Of a DNA stretch of 64,000 nucleotides, positions 7,885-16,681 are shown piece by piece (within the stretch, counting starts at the first letter, position 1; every line of letters begins with the position of its first letter). Position numbers and translations under genes: made by a program. This DNA is from Verrucomicrobiales bacterium (GTDB taxonomy: Bacteria > Verrucomicrobiota > Verrucomicrobiia > Verrucomicrobiales > DEV007), in assembly GCA_029213005.1 (NCBI GenBank), contig JARGPI010000010.1:124001-188000 (forward strand), written 5' to 3'. The notes below the pieces were generated by a model. The model saw nothing but the letters and a program-made list of their open reading frames with translations, was not told the DNA's origin and did not search any database.

Positions 7885-8709
7885 CTACTCCTTTTCTGCA
7901 CCGGCATCAAAGTAGAACTGCTCCAGCATTCCCGTAGTTATTCTGTGTAATTTTTTCACCACATCGACACTGAATCTTTCGTTCTCACGCATCATCGCAT
8001 CAATCCGGCCCAGCCCGGTCTCGATCTCAACCATTTCCCGGGTAGTCCGGATCGGTCCGGTAATCCCGGCGATCAATTCACGGAAATGCAGCACCAAATC
8101 GGGCTGATTCAAAAGTTCGGCCTTATCCACCGTATAATCATCGGCGATCAACCCGGTCAACACGTTGGTTCCCCGGAGCCAGCCACCTAAACTGACGAGG
8201 CCGGATATTTCCTGATCCCGCTGCTGATCCATGGTGTTCCGCACGGTCTGCTGTGTTTTGTCCAACTCAGCCCGGACCCGGTTCCATTGGTTGTCTTTCG
8301 CCGAATCGATTACGGTGAGACTGTGCTGCTTGACCGCATTTTCCAATCCAAGTGCTTCCGCAAACTCAAGGGAACGCCGCCCAATTTTCTGAATATCATC
8401 AGAACTTTCCGCCTGAACAGCGATAAACCCTTCCGCAACCAGACTCCCGAAGGACATCGCGAGAAACCCGCGGTCTTTGACGCCCATATCCGTCTTCACG
8501 TGGATGATGGCATTCTCCCAGTCGGGCTCGCCCACTTTATCGAGAACCGCAAAAATCTCAGCCGGAATGGGAATCACCACATCTTTCACAATCTCTCCGG
8601 GAAATGCCGTAAGATCAATGCGCTCAGGCGTCTGGGCGTGACTCTTGCCAGTTGAAAACGATACCGTTAACAGGGTTAGAATAATAACTGGATGTGTCAG
8701 AAAATTCAT
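7885..8709 (-). CDS. Secreted helical protein of unknown function
   Basis: 274 residues with a clear Sec signal (VIILTLLTVSFSTGKSHAQ). The mature part is predicted by eye to be mainly alpha-helical (EFAEALGLENAVKQHSL, ELDKTQQTVRNTMDQQRDQE, TTREMVEIETGLGRIDAMMRENERF) and lacks recognised catalytic motifs. It forms a two-gene unit with the PPC-like secreted protein downstream. No family recognised. Confidence 0.55.
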   Translation of the reverse strand: MNFLTHPVIILTLLTVSFSTGKSHAQTPERIDLTAFPGEIVKDVVIPIPAEIFAVLDKVGEPDWENAIIHVKTDMGVKDRGFLAMSFGSLVAEGFIAVQAESSDDIQKIGRRSLEFAEALGLENAVKQHSLTVIDSAKDNQWNRVRAELDKTQQTVRNTMDQQRDQEISGLVSLGGWLRGTNVLTGLIADDYTVDKAELLNQPDLVLHFRELIAGITGPIRTTREMVEIETGLGRIDAMMRENERFSVDVVKKLHRITTGMLEQFYFDAGAEKE

Positions 8710-8860
8710 TGATTCCCAATATAGTATTTGAACGGCCCTCTTCTAGCCTAAACCCTCGAAATGTGCAATCAAACTTCACACCGCTCCGGGGTTTGATGAG
8801 CCTTCCTTGAAGACGTTCTGCTGAACAAATGATTAGTGAAGAGATCAAATTCGCGGGAGA

Positions 8861-10252
8861 TCAGCCCGATTTTTTTTGAAACTGGTCCCGCCAGTAATCA
8901 AGGCGCTCTTTGACCCGTTTTTCCAAGCCGTTCTCGCTAGGTTCGTAATAGACTTTGCCCTCGGGAAGGTAGGCCTGAGGAACAAAACCTTCTTCGTAGT
9001 CGTGACCGTAAAGGTAGACGGTGTCATTTTTGTCGATCGCACCACCCTCGGTCCCGAGCTTTTTCCGACTTTTCGTCCTGAGATGCGGCGGAACTGCCAG
9101 GGTCCGGCCTTCCGCAACATCGCGAAGCGCCGCATTGATCCCCGCGTAGGCACGATTGCTCTTCGGGGCGGTCGCCATGTAGATCGCCGCGTGGGCCAGG
9201 GTGATTCTTGCTTCCGGCATGCCGATGAATTCAACAGCCTGCTGCGCGGCTACTGCGACCCTCAGGGCATTGGAATCCGCCATTCCCACGTCTTCACTCG
9301 CGGTGATGACGATCCGCCGTGCAATGAAACGGATGTCCTCCCCGGCATGAAGCATTTTTGCCAACCAGTAAAGGGTCGCGTCGGGATCGCAGCCCCGCAT
9401 CGATTTGATAAAGGCGCTGATCGTGTCGTAGTGCGCATCGCCATCCGCATCGTAGACCACCGTTTTTTTCTGGATGGAGTCTTCCGCCACTTCCAGGCTG
9501 ATGTGAATTTCGCCAGTTTCGTCATCCGGATCAGTGGTTAAAACGGCGAGTTCGAATGACGTGAGCAACTTCCGTGCATCGCCATCGCACATCGTGACAT
9601 AATGCTTCGACGCATCGTCATCGACGACGAGTGCCAGCTTTCCAAACCCTCTTTCGGTGTCGTGAATCGCCGCTTCCAACAATTTCAAAAGATCAGCCTC
9701 ATTCAGCGGCTCGAGTTGAAAGACCTGGCTCCGCGACACCAGCGGACTATTGATGTAAAAGAATGGATTGTGAGTCGTCGCCCCGATAAATCGAACGGTT
9801 CCTCTTTCAATGTGAGGGAGCAGTACATCCTGCTGGGATTTGTTAAATCGATGAATCTCGTCGACAAAAAGCGTCGTGATTTCTTTCCGGGTCCGGAGAA
9901 ACTGACTGGCCGCCTCTGTGGCTTTCCGGATCTCCGCCACGTTACTTTCGACCCCCGACAGGTTGATAAAGCGCGAATCAGTTCGCCGGGCGATCAACTC
10001 CGCCAGGCTGGTTTTTCCCACCCCGGGGGGACCGTAAAATATTAGAGAAGTAAAGCGGTCCGCCTCCACCGCGCGCCTCAGCAGCTTCCCTTCCCCGAGG
10101 ATATGGCTCTGGCCCACGTATTCGTCCAAAGTGCGCGGCCTCATCCTCGCCGCCAGTGGAACCGGCTGGTTGGAGGTCTTCCAGGCCTCTTCTTCCGGGT
10201 CGAAAGAGGCAGCGGAATCATCTTCCTCAAGATCAAAAAGGTCGTCGGGCAT
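8861..10252 (-). CDS. rarA: Replication-associated recombination protein A (MgsA/WHIP-type AAA ATPase)
   Basis: 463 residues from the ATG at 10252; a GTG two codons upstream is an alternative. RarA is a clamp-loader-like AAA+ ATPase acting at stalled replication forks with SSB. Walker A GPPGVGKT is at 74-81. FVDEIHRFNKSQQD is the Walker B segment and GATTHNPFFYIN is sensor 1. The C-terminal tetramerisation domain is recognisable (RGCDPDATLYWLAKML, EDIRFIARRIVITASEDVGMAD, EARITLAHAAIYMATAPKSN). Length is slightly above the usual ~440 because of an acidic N-terminal tail. Cytoplasmic. Confidence 0.95.
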   Translation of the reverse strand: MPDDLFDLEEDDSAASFDPEEEAWKTSNQPVPLAARMRPRTLDEYVGQSHILGEGKLLRRAVEADRFTSLIFYGPPGVGKTSLAELIARRTDSRFINLSGVESNVAEIRKATEAASQFLRTRKEITTLFVDEIHRFNKSQQDVLLPHIERGTVRFIGATTHNPFFYINSPLVSRSQVFQLEPLNEADLLKLLEAAIHDTERGFGKLALVVDDDASKHYVTMCDGDARKLLTSFELAVLTTDPDDETGEIHISLEVAEDSIQKKTVVYDADGDAHYDTISAFIKSMRGCDPDATLYWLAKMLHAGEDIRFIARRIVITASEDVGMADSNALRVAVAAQQAVEFIGMPEARITLAHAAIYMATAPKSNRAYAGINAALRDVAEGRTLAVPPHLRTKSRKKLGTEGGAIDKNDTVYLYGHDYEEGFVPQAYLPEGKVYYEPSENGLEKRVKERLDYWRDQFQKKSG

Positions 10253-10363
10253 GGCCACTCAACAAACCGGTGAATCCGACTTCCTGCCACGATTATTTTC
10301 AGCTCACGATGGTGCCGAAACAAGTGGCTTGAATCACTCCGCGATCGGGCGATTATTCCCCGC

Positions 10364-10744
10364 ATGATCAAATTTCTTCACACCCGCATCCGAGTCACCG
10401 ATCTTGATAAAACCATCGAGTTCTACGAGACCCTTGGTTTTAAACTGACTCGCCGGACCGATAAGTCACCTGCAGGGAATCAGTTAGCTTTTCTGGAGCT
10501 CGATGGGAACGAACATTTCCTCGAACTTTGCTACTCCCCTGATTTTAAAGTCGATTTTCCTGAGGATTTGATGCACACAGCCGTTGGAGTTGAAGACATC
10601 ATGGCTTATTGCGATGAAGTGGAGAAAGCGGGCATCGAAATTTGGCCGGAAGATTGGAGAGAAGCCTTCCCTTCCGGAGAGAAAATTAAGATGGCTTTCG
10701 TCACCGACCCCGATGGGTATGAGGTCGAAATTCTGGAACGCTAG
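10364..10744 (+). CDS. VOC-family (glyoxalase I-like) protein
   Basis: 126 residues forming two beta-alpha-beta-beta-beta units: HTRIRVTDLDKTIEFYETLGF...FLEL and HTAVGVEDIMAYCDEVEKAG...GYEVEILE. Metal-ligand positions His6, Glu of HFLEL, His of HTAVGV and the terminal Glu match glyoxalase I. Lactoylglutathione lyase is the closest named activity, detoxifying methylglyoxal, but VOC proteins are diverse and the length is near minimal. Cytoplasmic; divergent from rarA. Confidence 0.8.
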   Translation: MIKFLHTRIRVTDLDKTIEFYETLGFKLTRRTDKSPAGNQLAFLELDGNEHFLELCYSPDFKVDFPEDLMHTAVGVEDIMAYCDEVEKAGIEIWPEDWREAFPSGEKIKMAFVTDPDGYEVEILER

Positions 10745-10835
10745 ATCGTTTGCGGGATAACCCGCAGTTGAATTGTAAACCAGAACCCTTATCTTAACTC
10801 AATAATTTAACTGTCTTTAATTTATCCATCTTTTG

Positions 10836-11639
10836 ATGAGGCAATACCTTACTATTCTACCCGGGATCGCCTTGCTCGCCGGTGTGTTAATCGGCCTGCC
10901 CGGTTGTCAAACCAATCAGAAAAGTGAGAACTGGGAGGCGTCGCTCGGGGTAATTCCCGAGTCCCCGCTGAATCCTCAGAAGTTACATCACGAGCTGAAT
11001 ATCAAGGTCGATCTGATCGCGCCGAACCGTTTTGGTCGAAAGGGCCGCCGCCCCATGGAGCCGAAATACATTACGATCCACAGCACGCAGAATTACACAG
11101 GCGATGCCTTTGCTCACGCCAAAGCACTGAAAAAAGGTGCGCTTCGTGGCGGCGTGATCGGTTACCTCTGCTGGCACTTCACGGTGCAGGATAACGCGGT
11201 GATCCAACACATCCCGACCAGCGAAAGGGGCGAGCATGCCGATTTCGACGGTCCCGGCAACCGCTACTCCATCGGTATCGAAATGTGCGAACACGAGGGC
11301 AACAACATCCTGCTTACGATCGATCGCACCGCCAAACTGACCGCCTCGCTGATGCATCATCACAATATTCCGATTTCCAATGTGGTGCCTCACTATCACT
11401 GGCCCCGCAATGGCTACGACCCGCCGAATAAAAACTGCCCTCACTTTCTGCTTGAGGACGGGCGGCCCAAAGACACCTGGAGATGGTTCATCGGTCGCGT
11501 CCACCGTCACCATCAACGACTTTCGAAATTCCAGGCCCGGACCTCGACCGAAAAATTGAACAGCGACGGCTTCATTGCCTCTAACGTTATTCAAAAGGAA
11601 CCGGCCGACCGGTTCCGTTATGACTTGAAAGTCAGCTAA
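10836..11639 (+). CDS. Lipoprotein N-acetylmuramoyl-L-alanine amidase (Amidase_2)
   Basis: 267 residues from the ATG at 10836. The signal ends in a lipobox LPGC (residues 21-24), so it is lipid-anchored. The amidase_2/PGRP fold is clear: YITIHSTQN with Zn ligand His82, WHFTVQD, the SIGIEMCEH strand with Glu149, and VVPHYHWPRNGYDPPNKNCPHFLL with His186/188 and Cys201. These cleave the bond between MurNAc and L-Ala, in cell-wall turnover or remodelling. The C-terminal ~60 residues are basic and unassigned. It is 21 nt upstream of the possible cysteine peptidase gene, so probably co-transcribed. Confidence 0.9.
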   Translation: MRQYLTILPGIALLAGVLIGLPGCQTNQKSENWEASLGVIPESPLNPQKLHHELNIKVDLIAPNRFGRKGRRPMEPKYITIHSTQNYTGDAFAHAKALKKGALRGGVIGYLCWHFTVQDNAVIQHIPTSERGEHADFDGPGNRYSIGIEMCEHEGNNILLTIDRTAKLTASLMHHHNIPISNVVPHYHWPRNGYDPPNKNCPHFLLEDGRPKDTWRWFIGRVHRHHQRLSKFQARTSTEKLNSDGFIASNVIQKEPADRFRYDLKVS

Positions 11640-11660
11640 AACTTCCGCAAAGTGCACCCT

Positions 11661-12395
11661 ATGATTTCATTTCGTCTCGTATTGGCAGCAATCACGTTGT
11701 CCTTGACCGGCTCCCTGCTGTCAAATCAGGCTCAGGGCCAGGGATTGAATCCAAATGACGAGTATATTATTCTCTCCGGTGGTCCCGCACTGCTGAAATG
11801 GGAAGGGTATCGTCGCGAAGAACATCGCCACGACAAGTGGTGGGGAAATTTCGTCCGGACCGCAAGAATCCGTATTCAGAAGCTTCAGGAAGCCTCGAAA
11901 AACACCGTCAACATCACCTGGTTGGTCTATCGTCGCGGATACGAGGGCCGCGCCACTGAAGACGGCGAACCGCTGATTTCTCATATCGAGAGTGTTCGCG
12001 ACAAGTTCGGAGTCAATCTCGTTTGGTATGACACCGGTCAGGACGTGATCAATTATCTGAATTCCGGCAAAAACCGGAATGTCACCAAAATCTCCGGATT
12101 CGAATACTTCGGTCACTCCAACAAATATTGTTTTCTGCTCGATTACAGCAACCACTCCCTCGGCACCTCGCGAACCTATCTGCACCAGAGAGATTTGAGG
12201 AAAATAAACCGGAACGTCTTTGCCCGGAAAGCCTACTGCAAAAGCTGGGGTTGCCACAGCGGCGAATCCTTTTGTTCCGAGTTCCGCAAAGCCACCGGCA
12301 AAAAAATGATCGGAGCCGTTGGTAAAACCGATTACTCCGATACCTGGAAACAGATCCTGCCCTTCGTTTCACCGGGCGGACGGTGGACCAATTAG
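11661..12395 (+). CDS. Secreted protein with a possible clan CD (caspase-like) His/Cys dyad
   Basis: 244 residues from the ATG at 11661, with a Sec signal (LAAITLSLTGSLLSNQAQG). No named family recognised. The arrangement of a strand, then a His in GFEYFGHSN (His152), and about 46 residues later a Cys in SWGCHSGESF (Cys198), recalls the His-Gly and Ala-Cys motifs of clan CD peptidases (gingipain, caspase and CHAT types). The N-terminal half alternates strands and helices (YIILSGG, ITWLVYRRG, VNLVWYD), compatible with an alpha/beta sandwich. Its neighbour is a cell-wall amidase. The peptidase assignment is inference. Confidence 0.5.
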   Translation: MISFRLVLAAITLSLTGSLLSNQAQGQGLNPNDEYIILSGGPALLKWEGYRREEHRHDKWWGNFVRTARIRIQKLQEASKNTVNITWLVYRRGYEGRATEDGEPLISHIESVRDKFGVNLVWYDTGQDVINYLNSGKNRNVTKISGFEYFGHSNKYCFLLDYSNHSLGTSRTYLHQRDLRKINRNVFARKAYCKSWGCHSGESFCSEFRKATGKKMIGAVGKTDYSDTWKQILPFVSPGGRWTN

Positions 12396-12410
12396 GCCGC
12401 CAAAGCCCCG

Positions 12411-12450
12411 ACTGTACAGGGTACCGTCTAAAACTGTACAGGGTACAGTC
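12411..12450. repeat. Paired TGTAC-n3-GTACA dyad repeat, copy 2
   Basis: TGTACAGGGTACC (12413-12425) and TGTACAGGGTACA (12435-12447) have centres 22 bp apart. The pair starts 16 nt after the preceding stop and ends 48 nt before the sigma-factor start. Confidence 0.9.
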
Positions 12451-12497
12451 ATATTGGGCGTTAGATTTTCCCGCGACCGGAAGTGTTAAGTTGAGCC

Positions 12498-13031
12498 ATG
12501 CCAACTGAGACTGAAGAAGACGATCGATACGAGGGGTTTGTCGCCAGCTTTACCAAGTATGAACCGGATCTGCGACGGTTTATCCGGTCGCTTCTGCCCA
12601 CCTGGACCGACACCGATGAAGTCTTGCAGCAGACCGCCATCGTGATTTGGAAGAAGTTCGATCAATACGATCCGGAAACCCATTTTATGAAATGGGCCTG
12701 CGTCATCGCCCGCTTCGAAGCCCTCGCCTACCGGCGCAAAATGGCGAGAGACCGCCACGTCTTTCGCGAAGATATCCTCGAAATCATGGCCGATGAAGGC
12801 ATCGACGAACTCGACTCGCGCAAAATCGAGCACGAAGCCCTTGAGACCTGCCTTCGCGAAATGACCGAAAAACACCGGAAGTTTCTGATTCTGGCCTACA
12901 CCCCGGGCATCAAAGTCAAAGAGATGGCAGAAGAAGCTGGTACCTCCGCCGCATCCTATTACATGCGGTTGAAACGTCTCCGCCGAAAATTGATGGAATG
13001 CGTTGAGACCAAAACTCAAGTGCCCGGATAG
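12498..13031 (+). CDS. ECF sigma factor, Rhodopirellula/Verrucomicrobium type
   Basis: 177 residues with sigma-70 region 2 (YEGFVASFTKYEPDLRRFIRSLLP, DEVLQQTAIVIWKKFDQYDPETHFMKWACVIARFEALAYRRK) and region 4 (CLREMTEKHRKFLILAYTPGIKVKEMAEEAGTSAASYYMRLKRLRRKLMEC). The WACVIARFEA...RRK segment is characteristic of the planctomycete/verrucomicrobial ECF group. It would direct RNA polymerase to a dedicated promoter set. The downstream FecR-LamG gene starts 3 nt after its stop, so that membrane protein is the probable partner. Confidence 0.9.
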   Translation: MPTETEEDDRYEGFVASFTKYEPDLRRFIRSLLPTWTDTDEVLQQTAIVIWKKFDQYDPETHFMKWACVIARFEALAYRRKMARDRHVFREDILEIMADEGIDELDSRKIEHEALETCLREMTEKHRKFLILAYTPGIKVKEMAEEAGTSAASYYMRLKRLRRKLMECVETKTQVPG

Positions 13032-13034
13032 CCC

Positions 13035-14702
13035 ATGAAATCATCAAAATTCAGCCAGCTTCCGAAAGACGAACAGGATTGGATCGATGCCTATCTCGAT
13101 GGCACCATCAGTGACGGGGATTTCGATCAGCTTCAGGACCGGATGATGGAGAGCCCGGAGCTCCGCGAAGCGATGCGCTCCTATCTCTCGCTCGACCACA
13201 GCCTGCTTCAACTGTCGGACGCTATCGTTCCGGAGACCGAATCCGCAACCGGGCCCTGGCTCCAGACGGAATCTGCCCCGTCTGAGAAAATTGCCCGGTT
13301 CCCCAAATCCTTTATCCCGATCGCCGCAGCAGCTACGATTGCCTTCCTCACCGGGTCGGCCTTAATGTATTGGAATCAACGGAATGGAGAAATCGCTGAT
13401 ACCGCCAAAGAAACGCCCTCTGCGAACGGCTTCGCCGTGATTCAAAACCTCTTTGACCCCAGCTGGGAAAAGCCCGCAAATATCCGTCGCGAAGGTGATA
13501 TGCTGGGAGCCGAGGTTTTCACCCTCGCAAGCGGAACCGCTCAGATCCAGTTCTTTTCCGGAGCGATCATGACGGTGGAAGGCCCTTCCCAAATTGAGCT
13601 CAAATCGGCCTGGGAGGCATCCTGCCGTGAAGGGGCAGTTCGAATGAAAGTCCCGCCCGCTGCGCGCGGCTTCAAATTGCAGACGCCTTCATCCGAGATC
13701 ATCGATCTGGGAACCGAGTTTGGCCTCGTCGTCCGGGACGGCACCGGTCACGTCGAAGTGATCGATGGCGAAATTTCGGTGCGTCACCGGGGAGAAGAGG
13801 AAAAGATTCTGAAGCAGTCCGATGCCTTAAATTTAGATCCGAACTCAGCCGCCACGGTATCCCAAAGCGGTCAGGTCACGTTCCCCGACTTGTCACGATT
13901 CGGATCCCGCTCCGCCGAAGAATTGACTTCCAGTTTTCAGCGCTGGGAACGTCATCGCGACGTGACCGCTCAGGATCCCCGGGTCCTTGCCTACTACACC
14001 TTTGACGGGCCAAACCATACCATCGTCCCAAATCTTTCGGAACCGCGAAAACCCGACTTTGACGGCACCGTGATCCTTGCCGAGCCCGTCTCCGGTCGGT
14101 GGCCGGGCATGAAATCAGCACTCGAATTTCGCCGCCCCGGCGCGCGCGTTCGCGTCAATATTCCCGGAACCTTTTCCGCTTTCACCTTTGCCTGCTGGAC
14201 ACGGATCGATAGTCTTGATCGCCGCTACAATGCCCTCTTTATGGGCGATGGCTATGAACGAGGCGAACCTCACTGGCAAATTCGCGACGACGGAAAAATG
14301 ATGCTTTCTGTGATGGTCGACGAATCACAACCCAACCCGAGATCCACTGACCCTCAGTCACGCCTGCACAAAGTCTACTTCTCCCCGCCGATGTGGGACA
14401 TGTCGATGAGTGGCCAATGGCTCCATCTCGCCTCCGTCTTCGATCCTGCCAGCCGCACCGTCTCGCACTATGTGAATGGCGAAAAGGTTTCCAGCCAGGA
14501 GATCGAGTCCCTTTTCTTCGTCGACCAACTTCGCATCGGTAACGGCGAAATCGGAAATTGGGGCGAGCCGTTTCGCAAGGATCCCAACTTCGCGATCCGC
14601 CACCTCAACGGCCGTCTCGACGAATTCACGATCTATCAATCCGCACTGACTGATAATGAGATCGCAAATCTCTATCATCGAAGCCGATCGGACCTAAAGT
14701 AG
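13035..14702 (+). CDS. FecR-domain transmembrane protein with C-terminal LamG domain
   Basis: 555 residues. Residues 1-60 form a short anti-sigma-like cytoplasmic segment (DEQDWIDAYLDGTISDGDFDQLQDRM). One membrane helix lies at about 93-112. A periplasmic FecR domain follows at about 150-260 (GAEVFTLASGTAQIQFFSGAIMTVEGPS, IDLGTEFGLVVRDGTGHVEVIDGEI). From about 325 comes a concanavalin-like LamG domain (VLAYYTFDG, FSAFTFACWTRIDS, WLHLASVFDPASRTVSHYVNGEKV, GRLDEFTIYQSALTDNEI). It probably senses or binds something outside and controls the sigma factor encoded 3 nt upstream. The ligand is unknown. Confidence 0.85.
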   Translation: MKSSKFSQLPKDEQDWIDAYLDGTISDGDFDQLQDRMMESPELREAMRSYLSLDHSLLQLSDAIVPETESATGPWLQTESAPSEKIARFPKSFIPIAAAATIAFLTGSALMYWNQRNGEIADTAKETPSANGFAVIQNLFDPSWEKPANIRREGDMLGAEVFTLASGTAQIQFFSGAIMTVEGPSQIELKSAWEASCREGAVRMKVPPAARGFKLQTPSSEIIDLGTEFGLVVRDGTGHVEVIDGEISVRHRGEEEKILKQSDALNLDPNSAATVSQSGQVTFPDLSRFGSRSAEELTSSFQRWERHRDVTAQDPRVLAYYTFDGPNHTIVPNLSEPRKPDFDGTVILAEPVSGRWPGMKSALEFRRPGARVRVNIPGTFSAFTFACWTRIDSLDRRYNALFMGDGYERGEPHWQIRDDGKMMLSVMVDESQPNPRSTDPQSRLHKVYFSPPMWDMSMSGQWLHLASVFDPASRTVSHYVNGEKVSSQEIESLFFVDQLRIGNGEIGNWGEPFRKDPNFAIRHLNGRLDEFTIYQSALTDNEIANLYHRSRSDLK

Positions 14703-14709
14703 CCCGCAT

Positions 14710-15333
14710 ATGAGTTATTCGCTTCTTTTCGACATCGGAAACGTGATCGTCAATTTTGACTTTGAGATCTCGGTTCGCCGAATCGCAGCCCAATGTTCCG
14801 TTCCGCCCAAAGCGATCTTTCATAATGTGAATACCCTCAAAGATGACCTCGAGAGCGGAAACATCAGCCCAGAGGAGTTCCTCGATCAAGCGACAGCGAA
14901 AATCGGCTATTCCGGAGCTAACCGCGAACTGATTGAGGCGTTTCAGGAAGTATTCGAACCGAATCAGGAGATCGTTGAATTGATTGAAGCGGAATCGAAA
15001 TCGGGAACTCCGCTATACCTGCTTTCCAACACCAATGGTATTCACGTCCCCTTCCTTTTCGAACGTTATCCGGTCTTTAACCTTTTCGACGGTGCGATCT
15101 ATTCGCACGAGGTCAGATGTATGAAACCACACTCATCGATCTACGAAAAAACTATCGAGATTTTGGGTATTAATCCTGAGGCTACGATCTATATCGATGA
15201 TATGCCGGAAAATTTCGAAGCGGGGAAAGCCCACGGATTCAAAGCGATCGAATACCGCAAGGGCGATCACGCCACCTTCCTCAAAGAATTCCAATCTGCG
15301 AAGGAAGCGATCCTCAGCTCTCCAGGGTCGTAA
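14710..15333 (+). CDS. HAD-superfamily phosphatase, YihX-like
   Basis: 207 residues with HAD motifs: motif I FDIGNVIVNFD, motif II LLSNTNGIH, a Lys in MKPHSSIY and motif III YIDDMPENFEAG. The DIGNVIV form, in which the second Asp of motif I is Gly, matches YihX-type alpha-D-glucose-1-phosphatases, as does the SNTN motif. The substrate is therefore probably a small sugar phosphate. Cytoplasmic. Its last 20 bases overlap the convergent acyltransferase gene, an unusually tight tail-to-tail arrangement. Confidence 0.85.
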   Translation: MSYSLLFDIGNVIVNFDFEISVRRIAAQCSVPPKAIFHNVNTLKDDLESGNISPEEFLDQATAKIGYSGANRELIEAFQEVFEPNQEIVELIEAESKSGTPLYLLSNTNGIHVPFLFERYPVFNLFDGAIYSHEVRCMKPHSSIYEKTIEILGINPEATIYIDDMPENFEAGKAHGFKAIEYRKGDHATFLKEFQSAKEAILSSPGS

Positions 15334-16597
15334 TAAACGAAATCCCGGTCGCTTTGTTCCGGCGGTTCAAGTCATCAACGCCTTCCTGGATTCTCTTCTC
15401 CAGCAATTGAGTGAGTTCAGGAACAACCGTTCGCGTTTTTCCTCCTGCTTCATCAAGCATCTTTTTCATCGACACCGGCATACCGATCTTTGCCATCGCC
15501 TTGCGGCGTCCTAACGGAGGAAAAGGCCTGGAGTAAAAATCCTCACACAACCGGTCAACCGTTTCAGCATAGCGATCCAGCGTCTGCTTCTCCTTGAAGT
15601 ATGGAAGCACATAGGCAAGGAGGCGAAAACACAGAATTGCCCGGTCCGACATACAGGAAATTTTATCGGATCCATATTGGTTTACGAGCGCTTCATCCAG
15701 CCGAATCTGACGCAACCGGGACCGAACTTTTCGAACCCGATCAACGATAAAGACCTCGTCGTTCTGATCGAGATCCAATTCGTTCTCCAGCTTCCCGATA
15801 AGACGATTTGATATACCAAAGAGCCGCTCCTGAAGTCCGTCTGCGGACAAACCGACAAAATCAAAATCACCTTCGATATCGGTTTTTTCTCGGAGAAAAC
15901 GTGAAAGAATATGTTCACCCACCTTGAGAACGGTCTCTTCCGGATCAGAGGGGTCCCGCAACCCGCGGTAGCCGGAGTCATTCGCCAGCTTACCCAGCCT
16001 TTGCCATACCGCTTCCCGGATATTATCGAGTTGGGTAAATTTAAAACTGATTGGGATCACCCACACTTCGGCTTCCCCTTTCAGCGATTGATGAGCTTTG
16101 GTCGCAATAAAAGAAGTACCATCGAGGAAAGGCGTTACCCGGTCATTCATCAGGTAAACATTTCCTTCCGGAAAAATCGTCAGATCCATCTCGCCCTGCT
16201 TTAAGGTATCGATAGCCGCAGCCATGGCTTTGCGATCACTGCCCTCCCGGTCAATAGAGAAACAACCGAGCTTTTGCATAAACCAGGCCTGACGCTCACT
16301 GCGAAGAAACACATCGTACGCCGCCATAAAAGAGGAGGTAATCCCGAGGCGCCTCTGTATCTCCGTCATAAATTGCGGATCACTGTGGCTGGGGTGATTT
16401 GCGACAAATAACAGGCGGGCATCTGAATCCCGCAACTTTTTAACCCGATCAACTTTTCCGGATAGGTCTATTTTACGAACCCGATGATTCCTTCCCCGCA
16501 AAATAGCAAACCGATTGGCCTGCCGCGTCGCTCCGATCACAAAACGCGACGGGTCAGCAGGGAAAAACTGATAGGCAGCATCTAAAAACTCTAACAC
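15314..16597 (-). CDS. PlsC-type 1-acyl-glycerol-3-phosphate acyltransferase-like protein
   Basis: 427 residues. The acyltransferase domain occupies about residues 30-200, with the catalytic H-x4-D in NHPSHSDP, RSERQAWFMQKLGCFSIDREGSD and FPEGNVYLMND. This transfers an acyl chain to a (lyso)phospholipid or glycerol phosphate. The C-terminal half (about 210-427) is helical and unassigned, as in long verrucomicrobial/planctomycete PlsC paralogues. No obvious transmembrane helix, so it is probably peripheral to the inner membrane. The exact acceptor is unknown. Confidence 0.82.
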   Translation of the reverse strand: MLEFLDAAYQFFPADPSRFVIGATRQANRFAILRGRNHRVRKIDLSGKVDRVKKLRDSDARLLFVANHPSHSDPQFMTEIQRRLGITSSFMAAYDVFLRSERQAWFMQKLGCFSIDREGSDRKAMAAAIDTLKQGEMDLTIFPEGNVYLMNDRVTPFLDGTSFIATKAHQSLKGEAEVWVIPISFKFTQLDNIREAVWQRLGKLANDSGYRGLRDPSDPEETVLKVGEHILSRFLREKTDIEGDFDFVGLSADGLQERLFGISNRLIGKLENELDLDQNDEVFIVDRVRKVRSRLRQIRLDEALVNQYGSDKISCMSDRAILCFRLLAYVLPYFKEKQTLDRYAETVDRLCEDFYSRPFPPLGRRKAMAKIGMPVSMKKMLDEAGGKTRTVVPELTQLLEKRIQEGVDDLNRRNKATGISFITTLES

Positions 16598-16681
16598 ATC
16601 TGAAATATATGATAAAAATCAAGATTCGTCACTACACTAAATAGGTGATTCCCGATTTTTCTCTATATCTTCCCGATCAGC

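Noticed and set aside
10983..11657. 224-codon minus-strand frame opposite the amidase
   Set aside because: Antisense to a gene with complete Zn-ligand motifs.
12486..13019. 177-codon minus-strand frame opposite the sigma factor
   Set aside because: Shadow of the ECF sigma-factor gene, which has both regions 2 and 4.
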